DNA of 30,154 bases, from positions 2,200 through 32,353 of the forward strand of contig DILC01000066.1 of assembly GCA_002424865.1 (NCBI GenBank), written 5' to 3'. The notes beneath the pieces were generated by a model. It was not told the origin of the DNA, ran no database searches, and was given only the letters and a program-made list of their open reading frames with translations. This document shows, piece by piece, positions 8,052 to 16,221 of this stretch. How positions within the stretch are numbered: the first letter of the stretch is position 1; every line of letters starts with the position of its first letter. Position numbers and translations under genes: made by a program. Source of the DNA: Rhodocyclaceae bacterium UBA5602. Its GTDB lineage: Bacteria > Pseudomonadota > Gammaproteobacteria > Burkholderiales > Rhodocyclaceae.

Positions 8052-9146
8052 TTAGCGGTTGGATAAGTGACGGGGCGGAGCCGCCAACGCGGTGAGCGGG
8101 GCAGGGGGGCGCCAGAATTGCCATAGATGATAACGCTGAAAAGTGACCTCAACGCTGGCCGTATCCCCCGGCGCGATCAGGCGTAACGCAGGAATCCGGC
8201 CACGGCGCAGGGCATCCATCAGTGGCTTGAAATAGTCGTTTTCCAGCCGCAAAAGATTGATTCGCCAAGCGTTGGTGTCGCCCGTGCGGGTCGGCAGATC
8301 AAGCAGGTCGAGCACATAGAGTGCGTTGTTTTCAATGCGGGCAGAAAGATTTGACGGTGTTGGAAAAGAGGCCATCTGTTGGCTTAAAGCAGCCCCTTGG
8401 ATGACTGGATCATCGCTATAAATGGCCGCAAATTTTGTTTTTTGGAGCCTAGCTTGTTCCGGCAAGTTGCCTGCCCCCCAGGGCCACAGGCTATTGATCG
8501 TGGGTTTGCTTTGCCCGGCACGGGCGAGGTTTACCGGATGGCTGTGCAGCAGCATGTTGGCTTCATTGATTGCTTTTCGCCATGGGGCAGCATCAGGCGT
8601 GGCGGGTAAGGGAGGCGCTGCCCGGCCAATACACTCTGGCAGTGAGGGGGCTAAAGGTGCATTGAATGCGGGGGAGTGAAGGCGGAGGTTCCAGGCGCTG
8701 GGCGCAAGTACGCTGAGTGTGCCCAAGCTTGAAAAAGTCGGCGCTAGCGAGGCGGCGATGGCGTGGGCTTCATCCATCGTGAGCGCAAGGTTTTGCGGGG
8801 GATCGACGCGTAGGCGCGTTTGTTCAATCGCGAGATGTACCGGATCCAGGCACAGGCAGGGTGTCTTGTCCTGCGGGTGGCTTGGTGTGCCGAGGGTCAA
8901 TGTCCTTAATGCTGCGGCTGGCAAGCCGAATCCTGCAGGTATCTGTAAATTCAGCAGTTGAGCGATGGCTTGGGGAACTGTGATGGGTGTTTGCCGAAAC
9001 ATCTTGCCTCGGCCAAGGAAGATGCCCATGCCCGACAGGGTTAAGGCAGAGGATGCGTTACCTGAGCCCGCAGGCGGGAGGCCGCCTGTCATATCCAGCA
9101 GCGCCTGATAAGGCCAAATCAGGCCGGGAACAATGAGCGTAAGCAT
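8052..9146 (-). CDS. RpfE-type conserved protein (phosphoglycerate-mutase-like annotation)
   Basis: A 364-residue protein matching the family annotated as 'regulatory protein, RpfE type' or 'cofactor-independent phosphoglycerate mutase-like', usually found just upstream of recJ in betaproteobacteria and xanthomonads. Visible hallmarks are LDPVHL (100-105), LTMDEAHAI (122-130), NEANMLLHSHPVN (194-206) and NSLWPWGAG (218-226). The biochemical role is not established. RpfE was named in the Xanthomonas rpf pathogenicity-factor region, and I would not infer mutase activity. It is the first gene of a two-gene operon with recJ. No clear ribosome-binding site is seen before the ATG. Confidence 0.85.
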   Translation of the reverse strand: MLTLIVPGLIWPYQALLDMTGGLPPAGSGNASSALTLSGMGIFLGRGKMFRQTPITVPQAIAQLLNLQIPAGFGLPAAALRTLTLGTPSHPQDKTPCLCLDPVHLAIEQTRLRVDPPQNLALTMDEAHAIAASLAPTFSSLGTLSVLAPSAWNLRLHSPAFNAPLAPSLPECIGRAAPPLPATPDAAPWRKAINEANMLLHSHPVNLARAGQSKPTINSLWPWGAGNLPEQARLQKTKFAAIYSDDPVIQGAALSQQMASFPTPSNLSARIENNALYVLDLLDLPTRTGDTNAWRINLLRLENDYFKPLMDALRRGRIPALRLIAPGDTASVEVTFQRYHLWQFWRPPAPLTALAAPPRHLSNR

Positions 9147-9488
9147 CTTGGCATGTTAACACGGGCTGTTCGTCGCCGTCTGATAAGTTGCCATCTCAAG
9201 GCTTAAGGCGTTGCCAAATCCTTTATTTATTGCGGATATTTTGCCTTTATGGGCAAGGTGCTGATAAGTACAGGATGCTGTCTTGCTTAGCCTGTCCTTG
9301 CCATTTGAAGCAAAATTTTTTTGGGTGCTGATAAACTGTTAGTGCAATGCAGCATTATTTGATTTAAATCAAATAATGCTTACACTTTTACCAAGTAAGC
9401 TGCGATCATTATGGTGGCTGGTGGTGTTTGAGCATGGAATCATTGACCGTAGCGCGAGCAAAAATTTATATCTTTCAGAGGTAAGCAT
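9147..9488. other. Divergent control region between the RpfE-recJ operon and the cco operon
   Basis: About 340 bases with no gene. It holds the palindromic FNR box described at 9351-9401. An imperfect hairpin lies at 9252-9302, with arms GGCAAGG/CCTTGCC and ACAGG/CCTGT separated by a bulge. The octamer CTGATAAG or a one-base variant occurs three times, near 9180, 9260 and 9330. Promoters for both directions must lie here; only the FNR site is convincing. Confidence 0.55.
9351..9401 (+). promoter_or_regulatory. FNR box inside a 30-bp perfect palindrome, ccoN promoter
   Basis: TTGATTTAAATCAA (9359-9372) is a perfect match to the FNR consensus TTGAT-N4-ATCAA. The symmetry extends without mismatch from 9351 to 9380. 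A TAAGCT hexamer (9396-9401) begins 30.5 bases from the box centre, within one base of the -10 position expected of a class II FNR promoter. It overlaps GTAAGC (9395-9400), which is inverted relative to GCTTAC at 9378-9383. Low-oxygen activation of the cbb3 oxidase operon by the FNR encoded at 15322-16074 is expected. Confidence 0.85.
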
Positions 9489-10919
9489 ATGACGCAATCG
9501 CCAGCTGTGTACAACTACAAGGTTGTGCGCCAATTTAGTGTGATGACCGTGATCTGGGGTGTGGTGGGGATGCTGGTCGGCGTCATCATTGCGGCTCAGT
9601 TAGTGTGGCCTGAACTGAGTCTTAATGAGTATTTGAGTTACGGGCGTCTGCGGCCTTTGCATACAAATGCCGTGATTTTTGCCTTTGGTGGCTGCGCGCT
9701 GTTTGCAACCTCTTATTTTGTCGTTCAGCGCACCTGTCATGCCACCTTGTTTGCGCCCCGCTTGGCAGCGTTTACGTTCTGGGGTTGGCAACTGGTCATC
9801 GTGTTAGCCGCGATTACCTTGCCCATGGGCATGACGCAAGCCAAGGAATATGCTGAGCTCGAGTGGCCAATCGATATTCTGATTACGCTGGTGTGGGTCT
9901 CTTATGCGATTGTCTTTTTCGGCACAATTGCGAAACGGACGGTCTCGCACATTTATGTTGCTAACTGGTTTTATGGTGCGTTTATCCTGGCAGTAGCTTT
10001 ACTGCATCTGGTCAATAGCGCGGCAGTTCCGGTCAGTTTCTTGCCGATGAAGTCTTATTCTGCCTACGCCGGCGTGCAGGATGCGATGGTGCAATGGTGG
10101 TACGGGCACAATGCCGTGGGCTTTTTTCTGACGGCTGGATTTTTGGGCATGATGTACTACTTTGTGCCCAAGCAAGCGGAGCGCCCCGTATATTCGTATC
10201 GCCTGTCGGTGGTGCACTTCTGGGCCTTGATTTTTACCTATATGTGGGCGGGTCCCCATCACCTGCATTACACCGCGCTGCCAGACTGGACGCAAAGTGT
10301 AGGCATGGTGTTTTCCTTGATCCTTCTCGCCCCCTCATGGGGGGGGATGATCAACGGCATCATGACGCTCTCAGGTGCATGGCATAAGTTGCGTGATGAT
10401 GCCATCTTGAAATTTTTGATTACCTCGTTGTCGTTCTATGGCATGTCGACATTTGAAGGGCCAATGATGTCGATCAAGACAGTCAATGCGCTATCGCACT
10501 ATACCGACTGGACTATCGGTCATGTGCATAGCGGCGCTTTGGGTTGGGTGGCCATGATTTCGATTGGTTCGATTTACTACTTGTTGCCGCGTCTCTATGG
10601 CAAAACCCAAATGCATAGTATGAAGGCGGTTGAAGTCCATTTCTGGATCGCAACAGTCGGGATTGTGCTTTACATCGCGTCCATGTGGATTGCCGGGGTG
10701 ATGCAAGGTTTGATGTGGCGTGCAACCAATGCTGATGGCACGCTGACTTACTCGTTTGTCGAGTCAGTCAAGGCTAACTATCCCTTCTGGACGATACGTT
10801 TGTTGGGTGGTGCGTTGTTCTTGTCCGGCATGTTCCTTATGACTTGGAATATGTTCAAAACCATGGCTGGTGGGCAAGCAGTGGATGCCCCGGTACTCAA
10901 AGCTGCTGCAGCGCATTAG
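9489..10919 (+). CDS. ccoN: cbb3-type cytochrome c oxidase subunit I (catalytic)
   Basis: 476 residues with about 12 membrane helices. This subunit reduces O2 to water and pumps protons with high oxygen affinity. The haem and copper ligands fall at positions matching Pseudomonas stutzeri CcoN: His207 (YGHN), His257/258 (GPHH) for CuB, His345 and His347 (GHVHSG) for haem b3 and haem b, cross-linked Tyr251 (YMWAGPHH) and Glu323 (FEGP). His58 (PLHTN) is the second low-spin haem b ligand. An AGAGGTAA ribosome-binding site precedes the ATG. It is the first gene of ccoNOQP, under a perfect FNR box. Confidence 0.98.
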   Translation: MTQSPAVYNYKVVRQFSVMTVIWGVVGMLVGVIIAAQLVWPELSLNEYLSYGRLRPLHTNAVIFAFGGCALFATSYFVVQRTCHATLFAPRLAAFTFWGWQLVIVLAAITLPMGMTQAKEYAELEWPIDILITLVWVSYAIVFFGTIAKRTVSHIYVANWFYGAFILAVALLHLVNSAAVPVSFLPMKSYSAYAGVQDAMVQWWYGHNAVGFFLTAGFLGMMYYFVPKQAERPVYSYRLSVVHFWALIFTYMWAGPHHLHYTALPDWTQSVGMVFSLILLAPSWGGMINGIMTLSGAWHKLRDDAILKFLITSLSFYGMSTFEGPMMSIKTVNALSHYTDWTIGHVHSGALGWVAMISIGSIYYLLPRLYGKTQMHSMKAVEVHFWIATVGIVLYIASMWIAGVMQGLMWRATNADGTLTYSFVESVKANYPFWTIRLLGGALFLSGMFLMTWNMFKTMAGGQAVDAPVLKAAAAH

Positions 10920-10982
10920 TCAGCCGCACTAGCACCCCACGAGTTTATTGTTAACTGCGGAATAACACAGGAGTTCTCAGCG

Positions 10983-11594
10983 ATGCTGACGCATGACAAG
11001 ATTGAAAGAAATGTTGGATTGTTGATTGTGCTAACGATTCTCACCATCAGCGTGGCAGGGTTGTTGGAGATTGTGCCATTGTTTTTTCAGAAGTCCACGA
11101 CGTCACCTGCCAATGCACTGGTCAAGCCTTATCCGCCTTTGCAGCTTTCAGGACGGGATATTTACATTCGTGAGGGTTGCTATAACTGCCACTCGCAGAT
11201 GATTCGCCCATTCCGTGCCGAAACTGAGCGCTATGGCCATTATTCTGTGGCGGGCGAGTTTGTTTATGACCATCCTTTCCAGTGGGGATCAAAGCGCACA
11301 GGGCCGGATTTGGCGCGTGTGGGTGGGCGATATTCCGATTTGTGGCACAGAACTCACCTGATGAATCCGCGGGACGTGGTGCCTGAGTCAAACATGCCTG
11401 CCTATGCCTGGCTGGATCGGCCGTTAAAGGTGAGCGACATCAAGGACAAAATGACCGCGCTGCGTGCTGTAGGTGTGCCCTATACCGATAGTGAGATTGC
11501 AGACGCACCTGCAGCACTCGAAGGCAAGTCGGAGCTGGATGCCTTGATTGCCTATCTCCAGGGCATGGGTACGGCAATCAAGCAGGTTCGCTAA
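10983..11594 (+). CDS. ccoO: cbb3-type oxidase subunit II, membrane-anchored monohaem cytochrome c
   Basis: 203 residues. An N-terminal membrane anchor (about 12-34) is followed by a periplasmic cytochrome c domain with one haem site CYNCH (66-70) in the family signature GCYNCHSQMIRPFRAE, and axial Met138 (ESNMPAY). It passes electrons from CcoP to CcoN. The ATG has a GGAG ribosome-binding site, 63 bases after ccoN. All expected residues are present and the length is normal. Confidence 0.97.
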   Translation: MLTHDKIERNVGLLIVLTILTISVAGLLEIVPLFFQKSTTSPANALVKPYPPLQLSGRDIYIREGCYNCHSQMIRPFRAETERYGHYSVAGEFVYDHPFQWGSKRTGPDLARVGGRYSDLWHRTHLMNPRDVVPESNMPAYAWLDRPLKVSDIKDKMTALRAVGVPYTDSEIADAPAALEGKSELDALIAYLQGMGTAIKQVR

Positions 11595-11607
11595 GGCGAG
11601 AACAGTC

Positions 11608-11826
11608 ATGGACATCAATGACATGCGCTCTGCAGTAACGGTAGTGTCTTTTCTCGTTTTTATCGGGATTATTTGGTGGGCTTATTCTGATCGACGCAAA
11701 GCGTCCTACGACGAGGCGGCCAGGATTCCTTTGGATGACGACGAGGCTTTGCTTGCCAATGAAATTTTATCTGTGCAGAAGAATGTGAAACAGCTACATG
11801 TACAACAGCAAAAGGGAACATCATGA
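11608..11826 (+). CDS. ccoQ: cbb3-type oxidase small subunit CcoQ
   Basis: A 72-residue protein with one transmembrane helix (about 9-26, ending IIWWAYSDRRK) and a charged acidic tail, typical of CcoQ/FixQ, which stabilises the assembled oxidase. The frame is open further upstream to an ATG at 11548 inside ccoO, but the ATG at 11608 has an AAGGCGAG ribosome-binding site and gives the family's usual N-terminus. It overlaps ccoP by four bases (ATGA), implying translational coupling. Confidence 0.93.
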   Translation: MDINDMRSAVTVVSFLVFIGIIWWAYSDRRKASYDEAARIPLDDDEALLANEILSVQKNVKQLHVQQQKGTS

Positions 11827-12761
11827 GCGATTTTTTTAGTGGTTTCTGGAGCATTTACATCACGGTAGTCACCTTGGTGAGTATCCTTGGTTGTGCTGTT
11901 TTACTGTGGCTGCAAAGCTCAGCCAAGCCTGTTCCTGGTGCGACCACGGGGCATGTATGGGATGAAACGCTGGAAGAGTTCAGTAATCCACTGCCTAACT
12001 GGTGGCGCTGGTTATTTTATTTCACTATCATATTTGCCCTGTTTTATTTGGCCATGTATCCCGGCTTAGGTAGTTTCAAAGGCCAGTACCAGTGGACGTC
12101 GGCTACTCAGTATGGCAAGGAAATGAAAAAAGCGGACGATCAGTATGGCCCGATTTTTCAGAAATACTTGAATCAGGATGTACGCACAGTCGCCATGAAC
12201 CCGGAAGCGAAGGACATGGGGCAGCGTCTTTTTTTGACTTACTGTTCACAGTGTCATGGCTCGGATGCGAAAGGTGCCAAAGGCTTTCCAAATCTTACCG
12301 ATAATGACTGGTTATTCGGTGGCTCTCCGGAGGAAATTAAGGCGTCTATCAGCCAGGGCAGAGTTGCGATGATGCCAGCCAAAGGCGTGAAACCTGATTT
12401 GAGCGGTGAAGATATTAAGGATATTGCGGGTTATGTCCGGTCCCTGTCGGGCCTGGCTGCAGACTCGATCAGAATCCATCGGGGCAAGCCTTTGTTTGGG
12501 GCGGCTTGTGCAGCGTGCCACGGTGCGGAAGGTAAGGGGAATGTCGGCGTTGCGCCCAACCTGACCGATAACATCTGGCTTTACGGTCGTTCAGAGGATG
12601 TGGTGATCGAGACGATTGCGCATGGGCGCGTCAATCAAATGCCGGCTTTTGGTGAATTCTTGGGAGATGCAAAAGTTCATCTATTGACAGCCTATGTGTA
12701 TGGGTTGTCCGCTGAACATGCCGAGACTAAGGAAATGAAAACGGCAAAAATAGAAAAGTAA
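11823..12761 (+). CDS. ccoP: cbb3-type oxidase subunit III, dihaem cytochrome c
   Basis: 312 residues with two N-terminal membrane helices (about 10-30 and 62-79) and two periplasmic cytochrome c domains with haem sites CSQCH (141-145) and CAACH (229-233). The likely axial Met residues are in VAMMPAKG (about 184) and NQMPAFG (273). It accepts electrons from the bc1 complex or soluble cytochromes and hands them to CcoO. AAAAGGGAA precedes the ATG, and the start overlaps the ccoQ stop. Confidence 0.97.
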   Translation: MSDFFSGFWSIYITVVTLVSILGCAVLLWLQSSAKPVPGATTGHVWDETLEEFSNPLPNWWRWLFYFTIIFALFYLAMYPGLGSFKGQYQWTSATQYGKEMKKADDQYGPIFQKYLNQDVRTVAMNPEAKDMGQRLFLTYCSQCHGSDAKGAKGFPNLTDNDWLFGGSPEEIKASISQGRVAMMPAKGVKPDLSGEDIKDIAGYVRSLSGLAADSIRIHRGKPLFGAACAACHGAEGKGNVGVAPNLTDNIWLYGRSEDVVIETIAHGRVNQMPAFGEFLGDAKVHLLTAYVYGLSAEHAETKEMKTAKIEK

Positions 12762-12784
12762 CGGATCCCTGCGCCGGATAACCC

Positions 12785-12832
12785 GCGGTAAGAAAACATA
12801 CAAATTTCATCAAGTGTAGTTTTTCTTACCGC
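12785..12832. repeat. 12-bp inverted repeat between ccoP and ccoG
   Basis: GCGGTAAGAAAA (12785-12796) and TTTTCTTACCGC (12821-12832) pair perfectly around a 24-base A+T-rich loop. It could fold in mRNA as a stem that stabilises or partly terminates the ccoNOQP message before ccoG. No U-run follows the stem, so a classical terminator is unlikely. It could also be a protein-binding dyad. Confidence 0.6.
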
Positions 12833-12882
12833 ATTCTCGTTTGCCATATTGGCGAAATTAACTGTCTAAAGAATCCCCTGCC

Positions 12883-14298
12883 ATGGCCATATCGCCGCCT
12901 CCTGTTGTCAAACCTGTTGTCTTCGCAGAGCAAAGTCTCTATGAAGTTCACAAGAAAGTGTATCCGCGCTCTGTAACAGGTATTTACGCCAATGCACGTT
13001 GGCTGATGGTATGGTTCACTCAGTTGCTTTTCTATGGCCTGTGCTGGTTGCCCTGGCATGGTCGGCAAGCGGTTCTGTTTGATTTGGTCGCGCGAAAGTT
13101 TTATGTATTCGGCTTTGTTTTTTGGCCGCAAGATGTTATTTATCTTGCGGTTTTGCTTATTATTTCGGCCTATTCACTGTTTCTTTTTACGGCTGTCGGC
13201 GGCAGGCTTTGGTGTGGTTATGCTTGTCCTCAAACCGTCTATACCGAAATATTTTTATGGATAGAACGCAAAATAGAAGGTGATCGGGCCGCACGCATCA
13301 AACTGGATGCGGCTGCCATGTCCTCAAGAAAAGTCCTGCTGCGGGCGGCAAAATATGGTGCGTGGGCTCTCTTGGCGTTGTGGACTGGGTTTACTTTTGT
13401 GGGTTATTTTACCCCCATCAAAACCTTGTGGTCATCGGTTTTTAGCTTCTCGCTAGGGCCGTGGGAGATGTTCTGGATTCTTTTTTATGGCACATTTACC
13501 TATATTTTTGCGGGACATTTACGTGAGCAGGTTTGTAAATACATGTGTCCGTATGCCCGCTTTCAAGGGGTGATGTTTGACCCTGATACGCTAACGATTA
13601 CCTATGACGAAACCCGAGGTGAGCCGCGTGGTGCGCACAAAAAGGGAGATGATTACAAGGCTGAAGGTAAGGGTGATTGTGTTGATTGCGGCATCTGTGT
13701 GCAGGTGTGCCCAACAGGTATTGATATACGCAAAGGCCTGCAATATGAATGTATTGGATGTGCCGCCTGCATTGATGCGTGCGATCAGGTGATGGAAAAA
13801 ATGGGTACTCCAAAGGGCTTGATTCGCTATTCGACAGAGCATGCCATTGCCTCTCACTGGGGTTGGCGGGCGATTATTCAGCATATCATCCGGCCGCGCG
13901 TGCTTTTGTACGCTGCTGTGCTGTGGGCGATTATTTTTGCCTTTATCTGGGGTATTGCCACCAAGTCCACGCTGCGGGTCGATGTGATTCGTGACCGGGC
14001 AGTGTTGGCTAGAGAAGTTGACAACGGCATGATTGAGAACATCTATCGCTTGCACTTGATGAATGTGTCAGAGCATACGAGGCAATATCAAATAACTGTC
14101 CGGGGTTTGCCCGGTATCCAAATAATTGGGCAGACTGTGCTTGAGTTGCCTATGGAAGCGGATAGAACGCTGATGGTGCAAGTGCAAGTGCCGCCAGAAA
14201 GTGGCAAAAAGGGGGCACACGAAATTCACTTTGACTTTAAGGACGTTTCTGGTGAAACGCCCTTAGTCAGTGAGGAAGCCAAGTTTTTCCTGCCATGA
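12883..14298 (+). CDS. ccoG: cbb3 oxidase accessory ferredoxin-like membrane protein CcoG (FixG/RdxA)
   Basis: 471 residues. There are several membrane helices in the N-terminal half and one near 335-353. Paired Cys motifs CGYACP (111-116) and CKYMCP (218-223) are followed by two [4Fe-4S] clusters, with Cys266, 269, 272, 276 and Cys290, 293, 296, 300, and a C-terminal Ig-like domain. CcoG is implicated in copper handling and reduction during cbb3 oxidase assembly. It is 121 bases downstream of ccoP, across an inverted repeat. No strong ribosome-binding site is visible before the ATG. It overlaps fixH by four bases. Confidence 0.96.
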   Translation: MAISPPPVVKPVVFAEQSLYEVHKKVYPRSVTGIYANARWLMVWFTQLLFYGLCWLPWHGRQAVLFDLVARKFYVFGFVFWPQDVIYLAVLLIISAYSLFLFTAVGGRLWCGYACPQTVYTEIFLWIERKIEGDRAARIKLDAAAMSSRKVLLRAAKYGAWALLALWTGFTFVGYFTPIKTLWSSVFSFSLGPWEMFWILFYGTFTYIFAGHLREQVCKYMCPYARFQGVMFDPDTLTITYDETRGEPRGAHKKGDDYKAEGKGDCVDCGICVQVCPTGIDIRKGLQYECIGCAACIDACDQVMEKMGTPKGLIRYSTEHAIASHWGWRAIIQHIIRPRVLLYAAVLWAIIFAFIWGIATKSTLRVDVIRDRAVLAREVDNGMIENIYRLHLMNVSEHTRQYQITVRGLPGIQIIGQTVLELPMEADRTLMVQVQVPPESGKKGAHEIHFDFKDVSGETPLVSEEAKFFLP

Positions 14299-14834
14299 AC
14301 GGCTTGATCAGAGCTGACCGCCAGCCATGGTACAAAGAGCCTTGGCCGTGGCTCCTTATGTTAGGCCCTTTTGTTGTCGTGATTGCCGGGCTGGCCACGG
14401 CTTGGCTTGCGGTGAAGTCTGACGATGGTTTGGTCACTGCAGACTACTATAAAAAAGGTTTGAATATGAACCAAACCCTGTTAAGTAGTGAGCAGGCCGG
14501 AAAACATGGTTTATCAGCAGGTATCAGAACCAGATCGGACGGTTTGTCGGTTCGCTTGCAAGCCCAGGATAAGTCGTTTGTCCCCCCCACCCGGATTATC
14601 GTGACGATTTCTCATCCAACCAGGGCTGGCCTTGACCAAAGTTTTATCTTGCAGCAAGTGGGCGATGTTTATCGGAATGACGTGTTGCATCTCCCCGTTG
14701 CTGGTCATTGGTTGGTATTGCTGGAGGATGATAAAAAAACCTGGCGTCTGATGGGTAACATCATTTTGCCAGCGCAAGGTGAAACCCGTATTGGGCTGGC
14801 TCAGTCTCAGCAGGCTAATGATTCTATTGAATAA
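14295..14834 (+). CDS. fixH: FixH/CcoH family cbb3 oxidase assembly protein
   Basis: 179 residues. One N-terminal membrane helix (about 19-41) is followed by a periplasmic domain beginning with the family signature ADYYKKGL (about 49-56). FixH/CcoH is needed for stable assembly of the cbb3 oxidase. The start overlaps the ccoG stop (ATGA), showing translational coupling. The genes that often follow, ccoI (copper P-type ATPase) and ccoS, are not found here. Confidence 0.9.
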   Translation: MNGLIRADRQPWYKEPWPWLLMLGPFVVVIAGLATAWLAVKSDDGLVTADYYKKGLNMNQTLLSSEQAGKHGLSAGIRTRSDGLSVRLQAQDKSFVPPTRIIVTISHPTRAGLDQSFILQQVGDVYRNDVLHLPVAGHWLVLLEDDKKTWRLMGNIILPAQGETRIGLAQSQQANDSIE

Positions 14835-14994
14835 ATTAAGCTGACTTTTAAAAAGCCACTACGCTGCCTGAAACAGCCTGGAAAATCAAATGTGCAGTAG
14901 ATAAACAATAGCAGATGATATTAGTTGATAATGACGCCAAATAAAACAAATGGTCGGATCAAAATGAAACTGACTTATTTCAAGGGAGAGCGTA

Positions 14995-15249
14995 ATGAAT
15001 ACAACTCAAAATATCTTGTCAGTTGTGTGGACTTCATTTTTGGTGGCGGGTGTGGCAGAGGGTATTTTTTTCACGTTGATTGACCCACAGTTGCTTTATT
15101 TTCTGGGTGAGCCTGTACATTTCTCAACTATAGGGACTTACTCGATTGGTTTTTTCTTTTTTTGGTTTTTGTGCTTAGCATCCAGTATGGTGACTTGCTT
15201 TCTGATCCGTACCGAAAGCTTGTCAAATGACAACCAAAGCACCGCTTAG
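14995..15249 (+). CDS. Small two-helix membrane protein of unknown function in the cco-fnr region
   Basis: 84 residues, mostly hydrophobic, with two predicted membrane helices (about 9-30 and 44-66) and a polar C-tail. A strong AAGGGAGAG ribosome-binding site lies before the ATG, supporting a real gene. I do not recognise a family with certainty. Its place between fixH and fnr suggests a role in oxidase assembly or microaerobic respiration, but that is context only. It lies 160 bases after fixH and may have its own promoter, which I could not define. Confidence 0.7.
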   Translation: MNTTQNILSVVWTSFLVAGVAEGIFFTLIDPQLLYFLGEPVHFSTIGTYSIGFFFFWFLCLASSMVTCFLIRTESLSNDNQSTA

Positions 15250-15321
15250 TTTCCTTTAAACAGATACTGTAAAGAGACATAAGCTGCCAGCGATTTTCCC
15301 AATGACATCGGAAGTGAAGTG

Positions 15322-16074
15322 CTATCGAGCGGTGCTTTCTTGTGACAGCATCTTTTTAAGCTTCGTGGTGTCGACAAGTCGGATATGCTTTTTCTCTACT
15401 TGAACCAGTCCGTCTTCCTGCAAGTGAGAAAATGCGCGGCTGACAGTTTCAAGCTTTAACCCCAGATAAGAGCCAATTTCTTCGCGTGTCATGCGTAAAT
15501 TGAAGTCAGCGGCCGCATAACCGCGCGCGGTGTAGCGCTGGGATAAATTCAACAGAAAAGCGACCACTCGTTCTTCTGCGCGCATGGCGCCCAGCATCAT
15601 CATCATGCCCTGGTCACGCACAATCTCACGGCTCATGACGCGGTGAAGGTGGCGTTGTAGCGTAGGTACTTTGATTGAGATGGATTCGAGTTGCTGAAAG
15701 GGTATCAGGCAAACTTCGCTATCCTCGAGGGCAATCGCATCACAGTGGTGCGATTCTGCGCTAATGCCGTCCATGCCCAGGACTTCTCCTGCCATGTAAA
15801 AATTGGTGACTTGATGGCGGCCATCTTCAGAGAGCACTTCGGTTTTGAAAAAACCAAGTTTGACGGCATAAATGGCTGTGAAGCGCTCGCCTGAGCGAAA
15901 TAGCGCATCACCCCGGGCAATTTTTCGACGTTCGCTGACGAGGTGATCAATCGTCGATAACTCGGCCGTTGTTAAACCAACAGGCAGGCAAAGCTCCTGC
16001 AGGTTGCATTGCGAACATGCTGGTTGTGGGATTTTTGCCGCAATTGCTACGGCTTGCCTTGAGAGTTCATTCAT
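15322..16074 (-). CDS. fnr: FNR-type oxygen-sensing transcription regulator
   Basis: 250 residues, the same length as E. coli FNR. The four [4Fe-4S] cysteines fall at the same positions as in E. coli: Cys20, Cys23, Cys29 (ACSQCNLQELC) and Cys122 (EVCLIPF). After the cyclic-nucleotide-like beta roll comes the dimer helix and a helix-turn-helix with recognition helix LETVSRAF, whose Glu, Ser and Arg are those that read TTGAT half-sites. The protein should be active without oxygen and bind TTGAT-N4-ATCAA. It is divergent from hemN with an FNR box between them, so autoregulation is possible. It is the natural candidate for the boxes found across this window. Confidence 0.97.
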   Translation of the reverse strand: MNELSRQAVAIAAKIPQPACSQCNLQELCLPVGLTTAELSTIDHLVSERRKIARGDALFRSGERFTAIYAVKLGFFKTEVLSEDGRHQVTNFYMAGEVLGMDGISAESHHCDAIALEDSEVCLIPFQQLESISIKVPTLQRHLHRVMSREIVRDQGMMMMLGAMRAEERVVAFLLNLSQRYTARGYAAADFNLRMTREEIGSYLGLKLETVSRAFSHLQEDGLVQVEKKHIRLVDTTKLKKMLSQESTAR

Positions 16075-16145
16075 AAATAAGTCGTTGGCTTGATCGGACT
16101 AAATGTGTAACTGTGGAACTGCGTAATGATACACCTGCTGTGTTT

Positions 16146-16159
16146 TTGATTTTTATCAA
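16146..16159 (+). promoter_or_regulatory. Perfect FNR box upstream of hemN
   Basis: TTGATTTTTATCAA matches TTGAT-N4-ATCAA exactly. A TATGGT hexamer at 16185-16190 could serve as -10, putting transcription start near 16197 and the box about 44 bases upstream. This places the first in-frame ATG (16186) before the transcript and supports the hemN start at 16222. The box is 72 bases beyond the divergent fnr start codon and might also affect fnr. Confidence 0.8.
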
Positions 16160-16221
16160 CCCGTACGCATCATGCTTGATGCAGTATGGTCATTGTTGAT
16201 TTTATGCCCAATTCCAAGGCT

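Noticed and set aside
8732..8757. Possible fourth copy of the AAAAGTCGGCGCT short repeat
   Set aside because: About 23 of 26 bases match, but it lies inside the RpfE-type coding sequence and encodes a plausible part of that protein; probably chance, although a genome-wide count would settle it.
14835..14994. Possible FNR or promoter site before the 84-residue membrane protein
   Set aside because: Isolated TTGAT and ATCAA half-sites occur but not at the four-base spacing.
16090..16103. Possible second FNR site near the fnr start
   Set aside because: Only one half-site (TTGAT) is intact; the other half differs at several positions.
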